11,681 nucleotides of DNA, from NCBI GenBank assembly GCA_030544185.1, contig JAUNRO010000074.1, forward strand, positions 1 through 11,681. Direction: 5' to 3'. Source of the stretch: Propionibacteriaceae bacterium (GTDB lineage Bacteria; Actinomycetota; Actinomycetes; Propionibacteriales; Propionibacteriaceae). Positions 1-5,090 of the stretch are shown here, one piece after another. Under the pieces are notes generated by a model, which saw only the letters and a program-made list of their open reading frames with translations, was not told the DNA's origin and ran no database searches. The position numbers were made by a program, and so were the translations under genes. How positions within the stretch are numbered: position 1 is the first letter of the stretch; the number at the start of each line of letters is the position of its first letter.

Positions 1-120
1 CGTGGGTGCGGACACCGAGGGCGTGGGCGCGAGATCGAAGGTCTGGAGCGGTGCCGATACGCCGCATGACGTTCACCCGTCCTGGGGCGCTCCGCACAGA
101 CCCCTTGGGCCGTGACGCCC

Positions 121-207
121 GCGCAGAATCCCCGTCCAGTGCCGCTGCCCGACCCCGTTTCCCCTTGTCAGCCACCATCGCGATCACACGGGACGTGGAT
201 TCTGCGC
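121..207. repeat. 87-bp element bounded by 17-bp imperfect inverted repeats
   Basis: The left arm GCGCAGAATCCCCGTCC (121-137) and the right arm GGACGTGGATTCTGCGC (191-207) are inverted copies matching at 16 of 17 positions, separated by 53 bp. The right arm continues into a perfect 14-bp palindrome, ATTCTGCGCAGAAT (199-212), so the 9-mer GCGCAGAAT occurs three times counting both strands. The element lies downstream of the leftward channel gene. It could be a small non-autonomous mobile element, a long-stem RNA structure in the 3' trailer, or paired regulator sites. No target-site duplication is obvious and no T-run follows either arm. Confidence 0.6.
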
Positions 208-225
208 AGAATGGTCGAGCACTGC

Positions 226-239
226 CGGCGTTGGCGCCG
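226..239 (-). terminator. Possible GC-rich hairpin after the channel gene
   Basis: Twelve bases past the stop codon of the leftward channel gene the transcript could form CGGCG-CCAA-CGCCG, a 5-bp G/C-only stem with a four-base loop. No U-tract follows. Many actinobacterial terminators lack one, so termination here is possible but weakly supported. The larger inverted repeat at 121-207 could act in its place. Confidence 0.25.
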
Positions 240-251
240 CTGCGGGAGGAC

Positions 252-1959
252 TCAGCCCCGCCGGAGGTCGCCGAGGAGCCGGAACAACCACGTATCCGGG
301 CGCACCTCACCCGTCGCCAAGTAGTGCAACGTCTCGTCATAGACCAGCGTCCGGTCGAGCTCGTCCAGGCCCTCGGGCCGGGCGGCGATGACGAGCAGAT
401 CGCCGGGACGCAGGGACGTGTCCTCGGGCGGGAGGAACAGCGTGTGCTCGTCACGGATGAGAGAGACGACGAGCATGGGCAGCGGGGTGAGCCAGTCCTC
501 GGGATCGGCGATCAGCTGCTCGATCGTGAGCGGCTTGCCGGCCCCCAGCCAGCGCATCACTGCCGGCGCGGCCGCGGCGTCGATGACGAACTCGGTGCTC
601 GTGGGCGTACCCCCACCGACCCGGGCCAGGAACCGGGCCAGGACATCCTCGGACCAGTCGTCCTCGGCATTCAGGACATGGTCGATGAACGCCCAATAGT
701 CCGGCGAAAGGATGTGGGCGAGGACCTCGCGGGCGACGAGCGCGCTCGGCACGAACAGCGAGTCGGCCGCGAACGCCTGCACGGTGGCGCACCGCCAGAT
801 AGATGTCGGGGTTCTCCAGCCGGGCGTGCGCAGCGAGCGCGAGATTCTCCACGTCGCTCTCGGCGCCGGCCACCATGCCGACCTTCCCCGTGACATCCGG
901 GTTGCCGTCGGCCGGATCGCTGATCGTGACGTCCAGCCCGATGGCCTGCAGGTCGCGGGCGACCTCCTGGCTGAACTTGCCGTCGCCCACGACGACCCAG
1001 GGGCCGTCGGTGAGGCTCTCGAGGCGCTCCAGCATCGGGCTGTCGACCGGATCCATCAGCCAGGTCGCGAGCTGGAAGGTCGCCGGCTTCTTCAGTGCGA
1101 GCGCGAGATAGTGACCATAACGGTCATAGGGATTGATCACCGCGGTGGGCCCGAAATCGGTCATCCGCTGGGCGATCCTGCGGTTGTCGCAGCGTGCGAT
1201 CACCGGCAGGTCGGGGCGCAGCATGTGCACGTTCATCGCGATGGCGAGATTGCAGGCGTCGTTGGTGAGGGCGAGTACGCCCTCGCAGAGCGGATGGCCG
1301 AGTCCCGCGAGACCCAGCAGTGCCGGGTTGTGCACGTCACCCTGGATGCCCGGGACATCCTCACTGTGCTGATCGATCGCGAGGTTGTCGACCTTGGTCT
1401 GGTTGTGATCGACCACGACGAACCGCCGCCCGTGGTCGTCCAGCACCCGCGACACGGCGCGCCCCGTCTGGCCATAGCCCGCCACGATCAGGAACGGCTC
1501 GGAGATCGACCGGACCCGCCGGCGCAGCCGCTGCACCGTGATCGCCTCGCGGAAGCCACGGTCCTGCACGAGCGCGAACAGCGCCGACAGGGCGTACGCC
1601 CACCCGATCACCGACAGATAGATCGAGAATGTCACCCACATCCGCTGCGGATAGGTGAACGGATAGGGAATCTCACCGAACCCGATCGTCGTCGCCGTAT
1701 AGCTGATCACATAGAACGCGTCGAACATCGTCAGCCGATGCGGGTTCCCGTCGCCGTCGACGCCCGGCATCAGGCTCAGGCCGATGACCGAGATCGCGAA
1801 GATCACGATCAGCACGATCAGCGGCGCCCGCATCCGGCGCAGCACCAGGAAGATCGCGTCCGTGCCGGGCACCTCCGTGGGCACGGCCACCTGGCGGCGG
1901 CGCAGCACCTGACGCCGGACGCGCTCCCGGGTGCTCAGCAGCAGCAGCGGATTGCCCAT
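252..1959 (-). pseudogene. Two-helix ion channel with TrkA/RCK domains, frameshifted near base 786
   Basis: This encodes a K+-channel-like membrane protein with cytoplasmic NAD-binding gating domains, about 568 aa if the frame is repaired. From ATG 1959: a basic cytoplasmic N-terminus (1-45), TM1 (about 46-66), a pore loop with filter-like TTIGFGE (90-96) and TM2 (about 107-131). A Rossmann TrkA-N domain follows with GYGQTG at 161-166, then a second one with VVVGDGKFSQ near 322. After ENPDIYLAVR (R391, base 789) the frame becomes unrelated sequence, while the adjacent minus frame continues convincingly from TVQAFAADSLFVPSALVARE at base 785 through a TrkA-C-like domain (LRPGDLLVIAARPEG) to TGA 252-254. 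The shift equals one extra base, or a loss of 2 mod 3 bases. Both halves keep coding character, so this is a recent mutation or a sequencing error. A GAGGTG ribosome site (1965-1970) overlaps the previous gene's stop. It is the last gene of the leftward cassette. Confidence 0.85.
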
Positions 1960-1964
1960 CGGTG

Positions 1965-1970
1965 CACCTC
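1965..1970 (-). promoter_or_regulatory. Ribosome binding site of the channel gene
   Basis: GAGGTG lies 5 nt upstream of ATG 1959 and overlaps the TGA stop of the preceding gene (1969-1971). It fixes the channel start and indicates that the two genes are co-translated. Confidence 0.7.
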
Positions 1971-2352
1971 AGCGGCGGCGGTGGCTCATCGTCTCGGAGA
2001 CGAGCAGGATGATCGATACGAAGTTGGCCAGGCAGGCGCCGATGGCCAAGGACACCACCGAGGACAAGTGGTGGGTGTCCATCTCGTGCAACACCTGGTC
2101 GGCATAGATCCACGTCCCCGCCGCGAGGATCAGCTGGATGCTCGCCACGAGGCTCGTCGCAAGGTGAATCGCGCCGATCTGCGTGCGGTCACCGAACTTG
2201 AGGATCGTGGCGATGACGTTCACGATCACCGCGGCATAGAGCTCATAGACGTTGTGCTGCTCGGGATCGGTGAGGTCGCCGATCACATAACCGAAATTGA
2301 GCGTCGCTGCCAGCAGCACGAAGAAGCCGAAGACCACCTTCTCGAGGTTCAC
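1969..2352 (-). CDS. Small four-helix membrane protein, DUF6394-like
   Basis: This is a 127-aa integral membrane protein beginning (M)NLEKVVFGFFVLLAATLNFG. It has about four hydrophobic segments, the last being LSSVVSLAIGACLANFVSIILLV, and a basic SHRRR tail. The conserved-looking stretch HNVYELYAAVIVNVIATILK and the KFGDRTQIGA segment recall the DUF6394 family, which I remember as sitting beside TrkA-type channels; that assignment is from memory. I chose GTG 2352 because family members, as I recall them, start MNLEKV, and because TATCGT lies 7 nt upstream. The alternative GTG 2415 directly follows the repressor stop (TGAGTG) and adds 21 residues with no family look. The gene ends 9 nt before the channel start, which suggests a partner or accessory role for the channel. 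Function is unknown. Confidence 0.75.
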   Translation of the reverse strand: MNLEKVVFGFFVLLAATLNFGYVIGDLTDPEQHNVYELYAAVIVNVIATILKFGDRTQIGAIHLATSLVASIQLILAAGTWIYADQVLHEMDTHHLSSVVSLAIGACLANFVSIILLVSETMSHRRR

Positions 2353-2359
2353 GCGTCCG

Positions 2360-2365
2360 ACGATA
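2360..2365 (-). promoter_or_regulatory. Possible internal -10 box in front of the DUF6394-like gene
   Basis: TATCGT on the minus strand sits 7 nt upstream of GTG 2352, the same geometry as the other candidate leaderless promoters in this window. No good -35 hexamer lies 16-18 nt further up. If used, it would let the last two genes of the cassette be expressed without the repressor and protease genes. Confidence 0.3.
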
Positions 2366-2415
2366 GCCCTGCCGGTGGACAAAAGGGAGCCTTCGAAGTC
2401 CCGCGGCGGGCGCAC

Positions 2416-2607
2416 TCACTCCGGGAAGAAGATCTCCTCGATCGTGCGGTCGAAGACCTTGGCGATGGTGAAGGCCAGGGGCAGGGACGGGTCATAACGG
2501 CCGGACTCGAGTGCGTTGACCGTCTGGCGCGAGACGTCGAGCTCCTTGGCCAGGTCGGCCTGGGTCCAGCGGCGGTCGGTGCGGAGTTCCTTGAGTTTGT
2601 TCTTCAT
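2416..2607 (-). CDS. XRE-family small helix-turn-helix repressor (YozG-like)
   Basis: This 63-aa DNA-binding protein is almost entirely one Cro/C1-type helix-turn-helix domain. TQADLAKELDVSRQTVNALESGRYDPSLPLAF (residues 15-46) contains the scaffold and recognition helices, and it ends IEEIFFPE, as is typical of the compact YozG-like group. ATG 2607 overlaps the TGA of the upstream membrane-protein gene as ATGA (2604-2607), so translation is coupled. Repressors of this group usually travel with a small membrane protein and often control their own operon. The palindromes at 3787-3827 in front of the first cassette gene are the obvious candidate operators, by inference. The same frame is open upstream to base 3804, but that stretch is antisense shadow of the two preceding genes and is rich in Arg, Pro and His. 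Confidence 0.9.
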   Translation of the reverse strand: MKNKLKELRTDRRWTQADLAKELDVSRQTVNALESGRYDPSLPLAFTIAKVFDRTIEEIFFPE

Positions 2608-2996
2608 CGGTATTTCCAGCCCGTCCACGCCGTGCCCGCTCCGAAGAACACGGCCCAGACCGGGATGACCCAGACCCAGGGGAGCGCCGGCCCGCCGACG
2701 GTCTGGATCATGCCGATGCAGAAGGTGACGAGGAGCGTTCCGGCGACCGAGACCGCCAGGGAATCGAGGAGCTTGCGCGCCTGGAACTCGTCGGCCTCGC
2801 GGATATAGCGCCACAGCGCCCAGACACCGAGCGCGACCCCGAGGACCGGCAGGCTGGCGAGGACATAGCGGGCGATCGACCCCTCCGGCTGGCTCCGGGC
2901 GAGGGGGAGGCTGACGAGGATGAGCACCGTATAGACGACGGCGGCGAAGAGGAAGCGGAAGAGGTACGCGCGGTTGGAGCGTTGCTGGGTGGTCAT
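2604..2996 (-). CDS. Four-helix membrane protein partnered with the XRE repressor
   Basis: This 130-aa protein has four hydrophobic segments: YLFRFLFAAVVYTVLILVSL, VLASLPVLGVALGVWALWRY, SVAGTLLVTFCIGMIQ and WVWVIPVWAVFFGAGTAW. The charged loop READEFQARKLLDSLAVS between helices 2 and 3 is typical of small membrane proteins found next to YozG-like regulators, which in other bacteria show E-x-D-E-x-Q-R-like loops; this comparison is from memory. The biochemical role is unknown. Sensing a membrane state for the repressor is one guess. ATG 2996 is supported by CGGAGG at 3003-3008, 6 nt upstream. The stop overlaps the repressor start (ATGA), and the gene follows the protease after 39 nt on the same strand. 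Confidence 0.85.
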   Translation of the reverse strand: MTTQQRSNRAYLFRFLFAAVVYTVLILVSLPLARSQPEGSIARYVLASLPVLGVALGVWALWRYIREADEFQARKLLDSLAVSVAGTLLVTFCIGMIQTVGGPALPWVWVIPVWAVFFGAGTAWTGWKYR

Positions 2997-3002
2997 GATG
3001 GG

Positions 3003-3008
3003 CCTCCG
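3003..3008 (-). promoter_or_regulatory. Ribosome binding site of the four-helix membrane protein gene
   Basis: CGGAGG sits 6 nt upstream of ATG 2996 in the 39-nt gap after the protease gene. This is the clearest Shine-Dalgarno sequence in the cassette and supports translation from one polycistronic message. Confidence 0.7.
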
Positions 3009-3035
3009 TTCGTTGGGAGTTGGACCGGGGGAGCG

Positions 3036-3767
3036 TCAGCCGAGCGCCGCGAAGACGATGGGCAGGCCGAGGCCGACGACATCGAGCAGCCAGTGGGCGA
3101 TGATCAGCGGCCACAGGCGCTTGCGCCACAGATAGAGCGCGCCGAACATCAGGCCGGCCAGGAAGGTGGTGATGAACCGGGCGATCTGGGCGCGCAGATC
3201 CAGGGGCGTGAGGGCCGCGTGCTGGAGGGCGAAGAAGAACGCCATGATGATGAGCCCGAGCGCGCGGTTGGTGCGGGCGGTGAGTTCGGTCTGGGCCCAG
3301 CCGCGATAGAGGACCTCCTCCGCGATCGCGACCGTGGCGGACATGATCAGGGTGGTCCACAGCGCGAGGAACAACAGGGGCGGGGTCACGGCGGGCATGC
3401 TGCTCACCGGCGGCGGGCCCTGATAGGCGACCAGATTGCCGATGAAGCTGGCGGCGATGAAGCCGATCGTGGCGATGGGATAGAGCACCAGGCCCCAGCC
3501 GGTGTCGCGAAGATTGGCGCCGATGAGCTCCCGCAGGCTGCGGCCCTGGCGACGCAGGAGAGCTCCGATGACGATGACGGAGATGATGTCGACGGCGACG
3601 ATCGAGACGTTGCCCCACGCCAAGGCGTTGAGATAGCTGCCGGCGAGCGGGATGAGCGCCGTCGTGATGGCGAAGAGCAAGACGGTGCGCAACAGCAAGA
3701 CGCCGATGATGACCGGCCAGAGGGCGGGCCGGTGGGTGCTGGTGATGGTTGGCGACGGCTGGTTCAT
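3036..3767 (-). CDS. CPBP-family intramembrane metalloprotease
   Basis: This 243-aa polytopic membrane protein belongs to the CAAX protease/bacteriocin-processing (Abi, CPBP) family. The family motifs are visible in order: EEVLYRGW (double glutamate plus arginine), FFFALQHA (catalytic histidine) and HWLLDVVGLGLP (second conserved histidine and aspartate). About seven or eight hydrophobic segments are present. Bacterial members act in prenyl-protein processing, bacteriocin self-immunity or anti-sigma factor cleavage. The substrate cannot be told here. I chose ATG 3767 because a -10 box ends 7 nt upstream, which implies a leaderless message. The alternative GTG 3797 lies between the -35 and -10 boxes and would not be transcribed from that promoter. 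The gene leads the leftward cassette and is probably controlled by the small XRE repressor encoded third. Confidence 0.88.
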   Translation of the reverse strand: MNQPSPTITSTHRPALWPVIIGVLLLRTVLLFAITTALIPLAGSYLNALAWGNVSIVAVDIISVIVIGALLRRQGRSLRELIGANLRDTGWGLVLYPIATIGFIAASFIGNLVAYQGPPPVSSMPAVTPPLLFLALWTTLIMSATVAIAEEVLYRGWAQTELTARTNRALGLIIMAFFFALQHAALTPLDLRAQIARFITTFLAGLMFGALYLWRKRLWPLIIAHWLLDVVGLGLPIVFAALG

Positions 3768-3774
3768 GTCTTCT

Positions 3775-3804
3775 AATGTAAAGCTGCCTTGACTCACGAG
3801 TCAA
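3775..3804 (-). promoter_or_regulatory. Promoter of the protease/repressor/channel cassette
   Basis: On the minus strand TTGACT (3804-3799), an 18-bp spacer and TACATT (3780-3775) form a strong housekeeping-type promoter. TACATT is followed by AGAAGAC and then ATG 3767, so the predicted transcript start falls on or beside the start codon and the message is probably leaderless. The -35 box is the right half of a perfect palindrome. Confidence 0.7.
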
Positions 3805-3806
3805 GG
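3787..3806. promoter_or_regulatory. Perfect 20-bp palindromic operator over the -35 box
   Basis: CCTTGACTCACGAGTCAAGG has two perfect 9-bp arms around a 2-bp centre and covers the -35 hexamer of the cassette promoter. A dimeric repressor bound here would block RNA polymerase. The XRE protein encoded two genes downstream is the natural candidate. Binding is inferred, not shown. Confidence 0.65.
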
Positions 3807-3810
3807 GGCT

Positions 3811-3827
3811 TTGACATTTTGTGTCAA
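3811..3827. promoter_or_regulatory. Second palindrome upstream of the cassette promoter
   Basis: TTGACATTTTGTGTCAA has 6-bp perfect arms, TTGACA and TGTCAA, around 5 bp. Its centre lies about 22-23 bp from the centre of the neighbouring palindrome, close to two helical turns, and its arms share the TTGAC core. The two sites look like a cooperative pair for one regulator. Confidence 0.55.
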
Positions 3828-3852
3828 GTTTCTTTTACCAAGAAGGCAGGGT

Positions 3853-4614
3853 TCAGGCGTACAACTCGACGAAGTTCTGCAGGATCAGCTGCGGATGCAC
3901 GACGTTCGCGGAGAGGGCCTCGCGGGTGAGGCGGTCGAGCTCGTCGGGATGGAAGTATCCGGCGTGGCGATATTCCTGCAGCCGCTCGATGAGCCCGGCC
4001 GAGTCGAGCTCGGGATGGAACTGCGTGGCATAGAGGTTCTTCTTCACGCGAAACATCTGCACGGGGCATGGGCCGGAGGTCGCAAGCAGCACGGCGTGCG
4101 CGGGCAATTCCCGGACGGCCTCCTTGTGGCCCAGGAAGGCGTCGAACCGCTCGGGCATCCCCGCGCACAATGGATCCTCGCGCCCTGCCTCGGTCAGCTC
4201 GATGTGACCCGTTCCGGGCGGTTCGCCGAACGTCCGGTCGACGACCGCGCCCTGATGGGTCCCCAGCGTGCCGACGCCATAACACGCCCCCAGGAACGGC
4301 ATGTCCCGTGCGACGATCTCGTCGAGGATCTTGCTCATGTCGGCCTCGACGCGCTGCTGGATGACCGACTTCTCGGTGATCGGGTCGGAGGAGTTGAACG
4401 GGCTGCCACCGGTGATCACGCCCGCATAGCGGTCCAGATCGACCGGCGGCATCGGTTCCTCCTCGAGCCGGACGCGATCCATCCGGCTCGTCGGCAGGCC
4501 GGCGTAGTGACAGATCGCCTCATATTCGGAGTCCGCGATCGCGTGCCCGGCGCGCGTGCCGAGGAAAAGGAAGGGGCGCGTGTTCGCAGCGCCGCCAGCA
4601 GGGGGTGTGCTCAT
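3853..4614 (-). CDS. Class I glutamine amidotransferase-like protein
   Basis: This 253-aa cytoplasmic protein has the GMP-synthase-type GATase fold (COG0518-like). The nucleophile is Cys111 in GACYGVGTLG, and the His200-x-Glu202 pair in QFHPELD completes the catalytic triad. The oxyanion strand is visible in GVITGGSPFN (65-74). No synthetase domain is attached, so ammonia would be passed to an unknown partner, or the enzyme may hydrolyse a gamma-glutamyl compound other than glutamine. ATG 4614 overlaps the TGA of the thioesterase gene (ATGA, 4611-4614), so the two are translationally coupled. The C-terminus (VVHPQLILQNFVELYA) matches the length expected of stand-alone members. It resembles proteins automatically named GMP synthase, but it should not be called GuaA. 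Confidence 0.85.
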   Translation of the reverse strand: MSTPPAGGAANTRPFLFLGTRAGHAIADSEYEAICHYAGLPTSRMDRVRLEEEPMPPVDLDRYAGVITGGSPFNSSDPITEKSVIQQRVEADMSKILDEIVARDMPFLGACYGVGTLGTHQGAVVDRTFGEPPGTGHIELTEAGREDPLCAGMPERFDAFLGHKEAVRELPAHAVLLATSGPCPVQMFRVKKNLYATQFHPELDSAGLIERLQEYRHAGYFHPDELDRLTREALSANVVHPQLILQNFVELYA

Positions 4615-5021
4615 GACTTTCCTTGGACCAGTTGGCAGGTGAGGCGGGCCGTCGCGATGCGGTTGCCGTCGTCGTCGACGAGTTCGATCTGGTACGCCGC
4701 GAGCCGGCTGCCCAGGGAGAGCGCGGTGGCCGTGCCGGTCACCCAGCCGGAGCGGGCGGAGCGGTGGTGGGTCGCGTTGAGGTCGACCCCGACGGCGATC
4801 TTGCCGTGCGCGTGGGCGTGGACGTTGGCCGCGACCGATCCGAGGGTCTCGGCGAGCACACCGGTGGCGCCCCCGTGCCAGAGCCCGAACGGCTGGGTGT
4901 TGCCCTCGACCGGCATCCGCCCGACCGTGCGGTCGGCGGACACCTCCAGCATCTCCAGTCCCATCTTGACGTCGAGCGGGCTGCGCAGATGCAGATCGGT
5001 GAGCTCCGGGGGCACAGTCAT
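4611..5021 (-). CDS. Hotdog-fold acyl-CoA thioesterase (PaaI/MenI-like)
   Basis: This 136-aa protein is the usual length for the 4-hydroxybenzoyl-CoA/PaaI/YdiI thioesterase group. The signature GLWHGGATGVLAETLGSVAA (46-65) contains the HGG turn (His49) and the catalytic acid Glu58. NATHHRSARSGWVTGTA follows, forming the CoA-binding strand. Members hydrolyse aromatic or acyl-CoA esters, including 1,4-dihydroxy-2-naphthoyl-CoA in menaquinone synthesis. No menaquinone gene is nearby, so the substrate stays open. ATG 5021 is preceded by TAATCT six bases upstream, which implies a leaderless message. The gene diverges from polA across 69 bp and is coupled by ATGA overlap to the amidotransferase gene. 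Confidence 0.88.
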   Translation of the reverse strand: MTVPPELTDLHLRSPLDVKMGLEMLEVSADRTVGRMPVEGNTQPFGLWHGGATGVLAETLGSVAANVHAHAHGKIAVGVDLNATHHRSARSGWVTGTATALSLGSRLAAYQIELVDDDGNRIATARLTCQLVQGKS

Positions 5022-5027
5022 GTGCGA

Positions 5028-5033
5028 AGATTA
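5028..5033 (-). promoter_or_regulatory. -10 box of the thioesterase/amidotransferase pair
   Basis: TAATCT on the minus strand is followed by TCGCAC and then ATG 5021, the spacing expected for a leaderless transcript. I find no clear -35 hexamer at 16-18 bp. The box lies just left of the polA -35 region, so the two divergent promoters crowd each other. Confidence 0.5.
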
Positions 5034-5053
5034 GCGCCGGGTTTCGGTGGGCG

Positions 5054-5082
5054 GCGACAGTGTCCGATGGGCTCTGTAGGCT
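5054..5082 (+). promoter_or_regulatory. polA promoter, leaderless type
   Basis: GCGACA (5054-5059, keeping the GACA half of the -35 consensus), a 17-bp spacer and TAGGCT (5077-5082) precede GTG 5091 by 8 nt. No Shine-Dalgarno sequence stands before the start. The geometry fits a leaderless mRNA, which is common in actinobacteria. Confidence 0.55.
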
Positions 5083-5090
5083 CCCTGATC

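Larger units (their letters stand above)
1..251. other. Left-edge region without a supported gene
   Basis: I see no gene here that I can defend. Two short open stretches touch the left edge. One starts at ATG 67 on the minus strand (begins MRRIGTAPDLRSR) and runs off the window. The other reads rightward from base 2 to a TGA at 111-113. Neither shows a recognisable motif or a convincing ribosome binding site, so either could be the end of a neighbouring gene or chance. From about 114 the stretch is non-coding: it holds an inverted-repeat element (121-207), a short palindrome (199-212) and a GC-rich hairpin (226-239) just past the stop codon of the leftward channel gene. Confidence 0.5.

Noticed and set aside
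1..67. Partial minus-strand gene beginning at ATG 67
   Set aside because: Only 22 codons are visible, with no motif and no properly spaced ribosome site, so I cannot support it as a gene.
712..2808. Very long open frame on the plus strand (698 codons)
   Set aside because: It is antisense to the channel, DUF6394-like, repressor and membrane-protein genes and is Arg/His/Asp-rich without domains, a typical high-GC shadow frame.
2608..3804. N-terminal extension of the XRE repressor frame
   Set aside because: The frame is open but reads Arg/Pro/His-rich shadow of the two upstream genes. ATG 2607 gives the full family-length protein with an ATGA overlap.
3811..3839. Plus-strand promoter TTGACA with a 17-bp spacer to TTTACC
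   Set aside because: It would fire into the antisense of the amidotransferase gene, and the -10 is poor. TTGACA is better explained as an operator arm.
4623..5090. In-frame upstream extension of polA
   Set aside because: The extension is antisense to the thioesterase gene. Pol I homologues begin near the LLLIDGHS motif, and a promoter lies just before GTG 5091.
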